From CAYHCE01 sp964355015 (GTDB taxonomy: Bacteria > Cyanobacteriota > Cyanobacteriia > PCC-6307 > Cyanobiaceae), in assembly GCA_964355015.1 (NCBI GenBank), contig CAYHCE010000046.1:1-21376 (forward strand): a DNA stretch of 21,376 nucleotides. The letters run 5' to 3'. The stretch's first letter is position 1. The number at the start of each line of letters is the position of its first letter. A program made the position numbers and the translations under genes. Positions 9,101 through 16,600 of the stretch are shown here, piece by piece. Below the pieces are notes generated by a model. It saw nothing but the letters and a program-made list of their open reading frames with translations. It was not told the DNA's origin and searched no databases.

Positions 9101-11284
9101 GACGAGATCGATATAGGGCAGGACGGTATCGGTGTTCTCGCAGGTCAGCTCGATCTCGGCGAGGTCCGGCCGCCGCCCGGCGCGCAGCAGCACGTCGCGG
9201 GCGTTGGTGCCGCTACGACTCGAACGGCGGCGCAGGAACTCCAGCACATCCACCAGATAGGCGCCGGGGCCAGTGATCGAGGCACAGTGCCGACAGGCGC
9301 AGCCATCCTCGGCACCGAAGAGCGTGGCCCAGTCCGGGAAGGCGGGCAGCTCGGTCGCACCGCCCGCGGGCATGACCGCGATTTGATTGGCAGGTTGGGC
9401 CGTCGCCTCCAGCAACAGCTCGGCAGCGCCAAGGGCGACAGCTCCCGCCTGGGCGTGGGCGGTCAGCGCCAAGGTATGGCTGCCGAAGGTCTCGCCGTAG
9501 CGGGAAGCGAAGGCCGTCGGGCCGCTCGCGGCGATGTCACGGGCCGAACCGATGCCGTCACGGACCAGTGCCAGGGCCGGCTCGGTGCGGCGGGCGACGC
9601 GGGCGACGCGACTCAACGACGCCAGCGTCCGCATGGCCTGAGGATCGGCAAGCAGAGGTGCGGACGCGCCTGGGTGCGCGCGCACCCAGGCGCCGACCTG
9701 GTTGGCGTTGAGATGAAACCCTTCGGCACCGTCAAGAAACGTCGCGATCGCCGGCGCCCCCGGCAGTGTGCTGGCCGCGATGCGATGGCGGGCGTAGGCG
9801 GTCGGCGCCATCGCCTCAACGACCCGATCAAGCCCGCGCGCATAGCCGAGCCGAGCGGACTTGCGGACTGCATCGTCGGCGTCCTCGGCAAGACCGGGTG
9901 CGTCCACGCCCGCGTCCGTCAGGCGCGTCATCCAATCGTCGACGGTCCAGGCGGCAAGCGCGGTCAGGTCTTTGATTTCACCGCCGTCGTGCAGATCCTG
10001 CAGCATGGCGACGGCTTTGGGCTGGGCGCCCACCAGGGCCGCGGCGCCGAGGGCGAAGCGCAGACGTGGGGCCGACTCCTTCAGGGCGGTGTCGGTCTCC
10101 ACTGCCTGCCACAGAGCCTCCGCATCGTCGCCTCGATTCGCCGCGAGGTCGAAGAAACGTCGGGCGCCATCCTCCCCTGCTGCTGCTTCGGCGATCTGCC
10201 CGAGAGGGGTCTTGACCAGCGCGGCGACACCGGCCTCCTTCATCGCACTGCCGGCAAAGCCCAGGGCTATTTTCAGTTGCTCAGCAGCCCGCGCCGTGAC
10301 GGTGCCCCGCTCCACGGCCAGGGCCACCTGTTCGGCCAGCTGCGCTTCGGGCGCCTGGGTCAGGGGCACCAGGCCAAAGGGTACGCCGAGGCTGCCGAGA
10401 CCGTAGGCCAGCTCGGCGCCGATCTGTCCGTCGCTGTCGCGCTCCAGGCGCAGCGCCGCGGCGAGCAGCGCGATCTTCTCCACGGGGTGGCCGGTCTCGC
10501 CGGCTAGCAGGCTCGCGTCTGGCTGCGATGCGGTCTCGGTCAAATCGGCCGGTTCCAGACCGGCCGCCTCGGCGATGGCGGAGAGATCCCTCTGGACCCG
10601 CTCGAAGTCGCTGCTGCCGTCCAGTTCGCTCGCCTGTACGACCAGGTCCAGACCCTCCACCCGCGGTGGCGCGGTGCGCACCAATGGCGAGTCGGCGAGC
10701 CGCTCCTTCCCAAGGAACAGGGCTACCCGCAGATTGAGCCGGCCTTCGTGCCGGGCCAGGGCCTCGTCGCAGTCATAGAGGATGCGATAGCGCCCGCCCG
10801 CTCCGGTCACGTCCTCGCCCAGAGTCTCGCTGGCAGCACCCGGGCGCACCAGCTCCAGTCGGACCGGATAGCCCTGCCGGCCGCGCCCGCGCCGATCCAT
10901 GACCGTCCCGCTCACCCAGGACAGCGATGGCTTGGTGGCCGGCAGCTCCGAGGTCACGCGGATCAAGACCGCTTCATCCCGCGGCTGAAAGTTGCGCAGC
11001 ACCCCGTCGCCCGCCGCCCTGTCCTCCACCTGGTGTTGCAGCGGGATTCCAGCGAGGAAGACGCGGAAGTAGATGTCCGGCCCCCGCTCGCCTGGATGCT
11101 CGGAGAAGTCCGACGTCAGGAAGCGGATGGTCGCCAGGCCCCGCTCGTCGGTGCTGGCGCTACCCAGCGGATCGTCCGGGGACTTGGGGTCCTGATCGAA
11201 GGCGGCGACACGTACTCCCGGCAACGGCTGGCCGGTGGCATCCATCACCAGCACTTGCACCCGATAGTCCGCATCTGAAGGCAC
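5945..11284 (-). CDS. Tc toxin subunit TcA, N-terminal half (first part of a frameshifted gene)
   Basis: This is the N-terminal 1779 residues of a TcA-type injector subunit. Residues 1-110 (YRVQVLVMDATGQPLPGVRV) and about 118-215 (VSGTVMDRRGRGRQGYPVRL) look like two transthyretin/carboxypeptidase-regulatory-like beta-sandwich domains, an N-terminal addition found in some large TcA-like 'neuraminidase-like domain' proteins. A long alpha-helical region follows. At about residue 653 comes the VRP1 (SpvA/TcA) signature: a CxCxxC cluster, then GPGAYLVDVLEFL, RRPDLAEIELTCENTDTVLP and YIDLVNEVLE. The rest is the helical TcA shell. The start is GTG (11284), because an in-frame TAG lies six codons upstream; AGGGG sits about 12 bases upstream, a little far for a good ribosome site. 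The last 21 residues, after ERIPG, no longer resemble TcA, and the frame stops at 5945 while homology continues in the overlapping frame. With one base restored at 6007-6014, the joined protein would be about 3617 aa, against roughly 2300-2600 for classical TcA. Confidence 0.93.
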   Translation of the reverse strand: MPSDADYRVQVLVMDATGQPLPGVRVAAFDQDPKSPDDPLGSASTDERGLATIRFLTSDFSEHPGERGPDIYFRVFLAGIPLQHQVEDRAAGDGVLRNFQPRDEAVLIRVTSELPATKPSLSWVSGTVMDRRGRGRQGYPVRLELVRPGAASETLGEDVTGAGGRYRILYDCDEALARHEGRLNLRVALFLGKERLADSPLVRTAPPRVEGLDLVVQASELDGSSDFERVQRDLSAIAEAAGLEPADLTETASQPDASLLAGETGHPVEKIALLAAALRLERDSDGQIGAELAYGLGSLGVPFGLVPLTQAPEAQLAEQVALAVERGTVTARAAEQLKIALGFAGSAMKEAGVAALVKTPLGQIAEAAAGEDGARRFFDLAANRGDDAEALWQAVETDTALKESAPRLRFALGAAALVGAQPKAVAMLQDLHDGGEIKDLTALAAWTVDDWMTRLTDAGVDAPGLAEDADDAVRKSARLGYARGLDRVVEAMAPTAYARHRIAASTLPGAPAIATFLDGAEGFHLNANQVGAWVRAHPGASAPLLADPQAMRTLASLSRVARVARRTEPALALVRDGIGSARDIAASGPTAFASRYGETFGSHTLALTAHAQAGAVALGAAELLLEATAQPANQIAVMPAGGATELPAFPDWATLFGAEDGCACRHCASITGPGAYLVDVLEFLRRRSSRSGTNARDVLLRAGRRPDLAEIELTCENTDTVLPYIDLVNEVLEDAVAPLPAFAPAVMAGPLPDAPGGAVLDAALRNQMNAALGLTGANAAFAISPEATLHGATDGQPLVGAEPSWRVEDRLATYRIRRTAANTLEIASRGRNTRGPSSERFLSPQYVNALAYQRLAEAFYPWSLPFERPLLEARLGLAAQQTSLAAVLEGFAPGSAPERRARRDVALERLGLGSLDFDLVTWTQTPAGPDVQLAAPWLHWGFAAASASAADPVPDPADRTTPITAGDWVALLAGRLDLLLDRGQLAMDEVLALLDTHYVNPPQTAGDRRTIAMVSTLDDEPATCRTRWLRLDGLDQAGLLRIARLVRLSRRCGLSFRQLDLALTALGASEPNAVFLDALARCLVLRERLGAHAEADWVSLCATLVLLADPVRLTSFWHPTGAARRVDQSEGETRLAPTFYEQQFRPGRNPHPSLSWFPPDPVGLAGRDLRDGAAALAAAFGIPASDLSRLLASPRVLVAGALGLDTAATLPNLARLQRHAWMITRLGLDAEDWLRALDLFDADPFRSADALGDFVATVDQAASSGLALAELDWLTRHSGTPPGGVDPDADTALLDGLRGALRSVLAEHRFVPADAAGEAPTLDPDGSLTRRKLIALGLPTALVEAAVAALSDSAVASVTDPALPIPAVESLLVPSVDATLAAPPGGVDVGVLSGGKASFDAAAGRLRTSGRLDDRARQALTDAASDPIWRGALAELFARQDALVDRAGFDPESHTLRFRGPIAQAWREHLDGLSTLPAWRAAVERLHADPRRVLRAILRSWPLARVSTPLPGGLPVRLPPALNGRLYLDGAVNPPLLRLTGPLLDDELAVLKAAAPDATADQVAFRAALDQLAPAVAAAPVAAGERLIADADLDALLDAPLLAPERYRRLLALILPRISDSVAEATLHQALAAGLGLASETAARLTRNEITDTDGAVTLSAATVLRDPALVESSTAMRPTAAAFPAQHRVLVQLRKASLLVLRYGLTTADLVHLAGVAAWPRIGQLPVAPLALADAAPVSASELLRLADYRQLRERIPGVVPPSARLPLRQHLARLTMP
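6007..6014 (-). other. C4G4 frameshift point joining the two TcA frames
   Basis: The minus strand reads ATC CCC GGG GTC in the first TcA frame and CCC CGG GGT CGT in the second. Homology moves from ...YRQLRERIPG to RATLREIAA exactly here. One missing base in the C4 or G4 run, or a -1 slip of the CCC codon (CCCC allows full re-pairing), restores a continuous 3617-aa frame. The possibilities are a base-calling error in a GC homopolymer, a real disabling mutation, or recoding. The run is not a canonical X XXY YYZ site, and I see no strong stem just downstream. Confidence 0.8.
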
Positions 11285-11559
11285 TTTTTGGTATCGCCCC
11301 TACGAGGTGTGTAAACGCGCAGGTCCCGTGACCCTTGAGCCTGCTCAGAGTGGGTATCAGGGCAGCACGTGGTTGCTGCCGTGGAGACGACGAACCATCC
11401 CCACAGGTAAACCTTGGATCAGAACCACCGAATCACCACCTCTGCAGTTCAGAATTCGTAACGTCGTTTGCGTCGTGCGCTGGTGGCAGTCCTGGCGGCA
11501 GTGCTCCATTGTTGGCTGATAGGAAGTGAGGCTTACTGGCGAAGATGCAGCCGCTAAGC
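11285..11559. other. 275-base gap between the NUDIX gene and TcA
   Basis: I see no gene here. The gap contains a perfect 7-bp hairpin at 11361-11380 and the weak AGGGG before the TcA GTG. The distance is long for tightly coupled operon genes, so TcA may have its own promoter, but I could not pick credible -35/-10 boxes. Confidence 0.5.
11361..11380. other. Perfect 7-bp hairpin upstream of TcA
   Basis: ggcagca (11361-11367) pairs with tgctgcc (11374-11380) around the loop cgtggt. No T-run follows on the minus strand, so it is not a standard terminator. It could be an operator dyad or an mRNA structure in the TcA leader, about 80-95 bases before its start codon. Confidence 0.4.
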
Positions 11560-12690
11560 TCAGTCTTTGCGTGATGATTGTTGTGCTGCCGCCTGAAGCA
11601 GCTCCCGGGTCTCGATGTGACTGGCAAGGGAGAGGGCCTGCGGCAGGAGCAACCAGCGATGGCGTCGATGTCGGTCCCTGCGACGGCCGTGGCCGACGGC
11701 CTGCATGCCATAGATCCGCACGGTGATCAACGACCCCCTGTCGCTGTAGCTCACATCCCTCAGCTCGCCCGCGATGCGGGCCCACACGCCGGTTTCCTCA
11801 TGCACCTCACGCACGGCGGTTTCCCGCGGGTGTTCCGGCGATTCGATGTGTCCCTTGGGCAGCACCCATTGCGACGGGTCGTCGGAGGCTTCCACCAGCA
11901 GGAAGCGGGTGCTGGGGCCATGGCCGCGCATCACCACGCCACCTGCATGGGTGGGGCTTCCCTGGGGCTGCTGGTCTGGTGCCGCGAAACTCAGCTGCCC
12001 TTGCCTGGCTACGAGGGTGAGCACCGACCAATAGGCCTGATTGGTGGCTTTCCAGCGCTGCTCCATGTAGCGCCAGAGGGCAAGGAGCAACAGCCCAGCG
12101 GTTCCGAACGCCAGCAGGGGTGAACCGGGGTGATGCCAGGGCCAGGTGATGAGCACAACGGCCAGCACCACCACAAAGGAACGAAAGAACTTGGAATCCG
12201 CCTCGAGGCGTTGAACAGCTTGGAGACTCGCCTGACTCTCGTCATTAAGCCACACCTTGCACCACTGGAAGGTGTTCACCGCCCGATCGGCCTGCAGTGG
12301 TGAGAGCAGGTGCTTCTTGACCTGATCGGCGCGGCGGAAGGCATGGTTGGATTCGCTCCGGAACACGGCCCACACGCCAAGGCGGAGGGGCCAGGGCAAC
12401 AACTTGCCACGAAGGGCCAGGCGCCGGATCTGCACATTGAGGGTGTATCCCCGGGCCCAGTCGTAGAACTCGTCCAGCCAGGAGCCGAGCAGAAAGACCA
12501 GGTGGCCGAAGAGATAGCTCGCGAAGAGGAAGGCGGCCCAGGCCTGTGCGCCCGCGAGCTGGGTATAGCGATCTCCCAGAACGACTGGGCCCACCTCACC
12601 CATCAGCAGATAGGTGAGCACCGCGCCCGGCAGCAGGATGGAGAAGACATCCATCAGGCCGATGAAGAGTTTCTGGGGTTCAAAGTTCAT
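11560..12690 (-). CDS. Membrane-anchored NUDIX hydrolase
   Basis: This 376-aa protein has a hydrophobic N-terminal half and a C-terminal NUDIX domain. Likely membrane helices lie at about residues 11-32, 48-70, 170-184 and 189-206. The NUDIX box at 280-302 fits GX5EX7REUXEEXGU in full: G280, E286, then REVHEETGV (294-302), whose glutamates bind the catalytic metal. It is preceded by WVLPKGHIE, typical of MutT/diadenosine-polyphosphate-type NUDIX enzymes, which cleave nucleoside diphosphates linked to another group. After the box comes an Arg/His-rich stretch (RRRDRHRRHR, 336-345), then the usual WLLLPQAL...TRELL tail. The domain should face the cytoplasm. The ATG at 12690 lies 79 bases after the TcB-TcC stop, so the two genes are probably co-transcribed; no strong Shine-Dalgarno is seen. 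Its GC is high like the RHS core, unlike the adjacent cargo. NUDIX genes are not a known Tc component, and the substrate is unknown. Confidence 0.88.
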   Translation of the reverse strand: MNFEPQKLFIGLMDVFSILLPGAVLTYLLMGEVGPVVLGDRYTQLAGAQAWAAFLFASYLFGHLVFLLGSWLDEFYDWARGYTLNVQIRRLALRGKLLPWPLRLGVWAVFRSESNHAFRRADQVKKHLLSPLQADRAVNTFQWCKVWLNDESQASLQAVQRLEADSKFFRSFVVVLAVVLITWPWHHPGSPLLAFGTAGLLLLALWRYMEQRWKATNQAYWSVLTLVARQGQLSFAAPDQQPQGSPTHAGGVVMRGHGPSTRFLLVEASDDPSQWVLPKGHIESPEHPRETAVREVHEETGVWARIAGELRDVSYSDRGSLITVRIYGMQAVGHGRRRDRHRRHRWLLLPQALSLASHIETRELLQAAAQQSSRKD

Positions 12691-12769
12691 GGTTTAGTGA
12701 TTTCGATTACCCTAGCGGCCGGTTTCTTGCCGTACATTGTACACTTGAGGATCATCTTCAGGCCGTCTA
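12691..12769. other. 79-base spacer between TcB-TcC and the NUDIX gene
   Basis: This short non-coding spacer contains an interrupted palindrome at 12732-12742 (arms gtaca and tgtac around one base). There is no T-run terminator, which is compatible with read-through from TcB-TcC into the NUDIX gene. The palindrome could be chance or a small operator. Confidence 0.4.
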
Positions 12770-13675
12770 CTAATTTGTTGGTATTCGAAGTCTCTCGCCT
12801 GGAAAAATTAGGTCAGGATTCCCACTCCTTAGGCTCTGTCGGTTGGCTTCCCATATCTTTGTCCATTGCTTCGGATCTCCGTATTCTTTCTTGGCAATTG
12901 ATGATAAGGACTGACCCTCGCTCACAAAGAGCTCTTTATCTCTTGGGGATTCTCCAACTATTGTAATCTCTGGTAGTGTGGTGATTTCCGGTAGTCGACT
13001 CAGGCTATAATTCTCTTCGAGTAATTCTTGAAATTTTGCTTTATCTCCAGCCAAGAATGCCGAGAGAACTGCAGACGTAACTTTTTCAGCTCTCTGCGTA
13101 CCAGGATATTTATCCTGATATGTGCTCCAATTCTCTGGGTTTACCCCTTTAGGGGGGGCCTCAAGTTCCTTATGTTCCTTAGCGTTCTGTTTTGAATAAT
13201 CCTTGAATTCATTAATTGTTCCATTGTTATCGCGAGACACGTGAGCCGGAGACCAAGAGTCTTGAAGCATATGAAATAAGTTACCTAATAATCGTCCAGA
13301 GGTTTGAGGCTCTGTTCCTTTAGCGTCAAGTGCTTTGCTGAACCACATGTTAGCTTGCGCAAGGATCTGTTCTCTAACTGCCTCTCTCCCCGTGGCACCT
13401 GGGGGAGTCATCGAATGCCAAAACTGATTTTCGCCATAATGCGATTTATAAGTAAGGCTTTTCTTATCTTCTGGAGTTGATTTTCCAGCTTCGGCTCTAT
13501 CTGTGACCCCCTTGAGTTGCAACAATCCTTCGGGTATATCAATCTGGCGAACACCATCAATGAGCGAGGTTCGAAAGGATTCGGCGCCTTTCCCAAAAGT
13601 GCTCTCAATGGCGGATCTATTCTCTTGAAGTGCCTGCCGAGTTATAGTCTCGTGAACTTCGTCCCACCTTAAAGG
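12770..13675 (-). other. Variable cargo region of TcB-TcC: zinc PLC/S1-P1-like domain plus LysM
   Basis: This covers residues 2478-2778 of the fusion, after the RHS core. W2481 and H2485 (WDEVHETIT) resemble the start of mature zinc phospholipase C/P1 nuclease. D2536 or D2547 with H2556 or H2564 (FWHSM) can supply the middle ligands. H2612, D2616 and H2622 (FHMLQDSWSPAH) have the same HxxxDxxxxxH spacing as B. cereus PLC H118/D122/H128. H2645 and E2649 (HKELE) match the HxxxE of H142/E146. Next comes a linker with LPEIT repeated twice (2705-2715), then a LysM domain at about 2725-2776 (LSSIAKKEYGDPKQWTKIWE, then PDLIFPGERLRIP). GC is markedly lower than in the RHS core. The substrate (phospholipid, nucleic acid or other phosphoester) cannot be read from the sequence. 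Confidence 0.75.
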
Positions 13676-16600
13676 AAAGTTTCCGCCTTTATCTGTATAT
13701 GTAACTGGATTATCTCTTGAGTACTGGTAAGCATTAATGCCCCCGTTTAATCCCCATGGATCGGTGCTCATCCATTTCCCCAGCCAAGTCATATAATACC
13801 TTTGATTGTGGTAATTAAGCCCCGTCTCCTCATCCCGTTCCTTCCCTGTATATCGATACCGCTTCTCCGTCTCAGTCTGGCTGCGCACGGCCTGGTAGGT
13901 CGAACTGCCGTAAGGCGTATATTCCTCGTAGGAAATAATCTGCGCCAGCTCGTCCAACTCCAGGCTGGCCGAGCCGAGGTGATTGCCGAACTGGTAGCGA
14001 ATCAGCTGTCGTGGTGCTTGGTCGTTGCCCGCCGTGTCGAGCGTACGCGTCTCCACCAAAGCGATGCGCTGCTTGTCGTCCATCAGTTGCAGGTTCTCGC
14101 GCTCCAGCGTGGCGGTGTTCGCGCCGATAGGGCCGCCGTGCTTTCGAAAGATCTCAAAACCACCAACGTAGATGCGTTCTTCGGTGAGGCCCGGCGCCTT
14201 CTCAACAACCTTGCGGACGCGTTGGCCTGAGGCGTCGTAGACATACCAGGCCGCGCCGCCACCGCCCAGGTCGGTCTGGCACAGCTGGTCCTTGTAGTCC
14301 CAGTGCATGTTCTGGCTGGGCAGCCCCCCGCCCAGGTGCGGCATGCGCACCATGTTGCCGTGGGTGTCGTGCTGGTAGGGCTCGACCTGTGGCGGGTTGG
14401 CGCCGTTCGGGTTCAGCGTGGTGCGGGTGAGGCGGTTGCTGGTCTTGAGCGGCGCGCCGCCGCTACGATCTTTAATCAGGCTGGCTTCGAGGTATTCGTA
14501 GGCGCGCGTCCAGCCAGCCTGTGCCGGGTTGCTGCTGCGGTGCTGCATCTGCAGGAAGTTGCCGACGGCGTCGTACACGTAACGCTCGATGTACGTGCCC
14601 ATGGCGTTGCCGTCGTTGGGGGCGAAGCGACCCATCGCATCGGCGCTCAGTAGTCCTACGCGGCCAGAATCGTTGTGCGAATGAGCGATCGGTGCACCGC
14701 CTTGGCCCAGATGCTCGCGGCCGCTGGCCTGAATCAGCCGGTAGAGCGCGTCGTAGGTGTAGTCGTTGCTCGGCTCGACGCGCTTGTTCCTGAAGTAAAT
14801 CGTCTGCTGCGCATCGTCCTGGATGTGGGTGATGTTGCCGGCGGGGTCGTAGGTGTAGTGCAGGTTTTGCAAGCCGCAGCCCTTGCCTGCGGGCAACTGC
14901 TCGGGTGCGGCAATGGTGGCCGGCGGTGGGTTTGGGTTCTCGCAGTCGTCCGTGAAGGCCACGCCCTGGGACGTCAAAGGGTCCACGCCCCGGCGGGTGT
15001 ACAAGTGCCTCAGGCGGAAGGTGTCGCGGTCGTAGGCATAGGTGGTGCGGATGACGGTCGCGTCCCGGGTCTTGTAGTCGATGAGAGTTCGCTGGCCTTT
15101 GGCGTCGTAGTCGATATCGGCCACGCCGACCGGCGACGGTGCCTCGACGGCCGGGTCGAGCAGGCCGGCAGGCTCAGCGGCGCGTTCGAGCCACACATCC
15201 ACTCGCTCCAGCAGGTTGGCCTCGTTGAAGACGGGCTGGATGACGTTGAACGTGTTCGGGCGCTGGGCGCGGGTCAGGCTGCTGTGAGGCGCGACGGACT
15301 GGATGGGGCGGTTGAGCGCGTCGTAGCGGGTGATGCCCTCGAAAAACTCGGCATCGAGTTGCTGCTCCGCTGGCAGCAGCCAGTCGGGAATCGCCTTGTA
15401 GTCGCTGACCAGGCGGCGGGTGCTTCGCAGCAGGTTGCCCTTGAAGTCGTGGGCCTCGATGGGGGTGCCATTGGCGGCAAGCCGGGCGTTGGTGGCCACA
15501 CCTGCCGAGTCGGAGTGCCGGTAGATGCGAGTGCGCAGGTTGAGCGCTTCGGCGTTGGCGAGGCTTTCGCCGTATTCGATCCTGTCAACCAGAATGTCGC
15601 GGTTCAACGTGCGTGGGTCCGAAGCTGCTTCCCCATTGGCGATGGTGCCGCGCACGGTCTGCTCCAACGGACGGCGCAGCGCGTCGTAAGTGGTGGTGAA
15701 GTTGTGGCCGCGGCTGTCCCAGGCGCGGATGGGCTTGCCGGCCACGTCGTTCAACATCCAGCGTGCGCCGGCTTCCATGCTGAGCTGGTGGATGCGGCTG
15801 CCGAGCATGTCGTAGGCGTAGCGCATGACGATGCGCTCCTTGGCGTCGATGACGGCGCGTTGGTTGCCTTCGATGTCCAGCTCGACGCGGGTGGTGAAGC
15901 TCTCTTCAGTGCCGTCGAGGTCGTGGCCGGGGCAGACGACGCGGTTGCGCGCGACGGTCAGGAAGGGGCGACCCAGGGCGTCGAAGTGCGCAGTGGTGGG
16001 CGTGTCGGCATGGGCTTCGGCGCGCAGGGCGGCGTTGCGCTCGTCCTGCCCGAGGAGACCGCCGATGCGTTGGGCATGCCAGGTCTGCCAGGTGGCCGGC
16101 TGCGTCTTGAAGTATTCGGCAACGTATTCGGCAATGTTGGGGTCGGTGCGGGGGTCGCCGGTCTGCACATTCCTTGCCGCGGAGGTGTCGTTGAGGTCGT
16201 AGGTGGTCTGCTTCCAGGGGCCGAAGACGACCTTCTCGTACGTGTGGTTCGGATGCAGCGTCGCGATGACGCGCTCCGCCGAGTCGTAGAACAGCACCGG
16301 GCTGACGCCGACCTGTACTCCGAACTCGAATCCATGCGTGGCCGAGAAGAAGGGCTCGTACTGACGGACCGGCTTGCCCTTGTTGTTGAAGATGGTCCAG
16401 CCGCTGCCGACCCAGCGCGGGTTGACCACAAGGCCACCCTCCACAAGCGGTCCGGGCTCGGCCTGGATCTTCTTCTGGATCTCGCGGCCGAAGCCGTCGG
16501 AGTAGGAAAAGCTGAGCTGGATCTTCAGACCCTGCGGTGGCAAAGTGACGCTCGCATGGGTCTCACGGGCAAGCGTTGCGGCGCAGGCCGGTTGCCACTT

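Noticed and set aside
9590..9607. 9-bp tandem duplication gcgggcgac x2
   Set aside because: It encodes VARVAR within the TcA helical region and is ordinary low-complexity GC-rich coding DNA.
8642..10507. 621-codon plus-strand open frame opposite TcA
   Set aside because: It is antisense to the VRP1/helical region of TcA; its Gly/Arg/Gln-rich translation looks like mirror-frame output in high-GC DNA.
11361..11380. Hairpin as an intrinsic terminator between NUDIX and TcA
   Set aside because: The stem is good but no T-run follows on the transcribed strand, so it is listed only as a hairpin.
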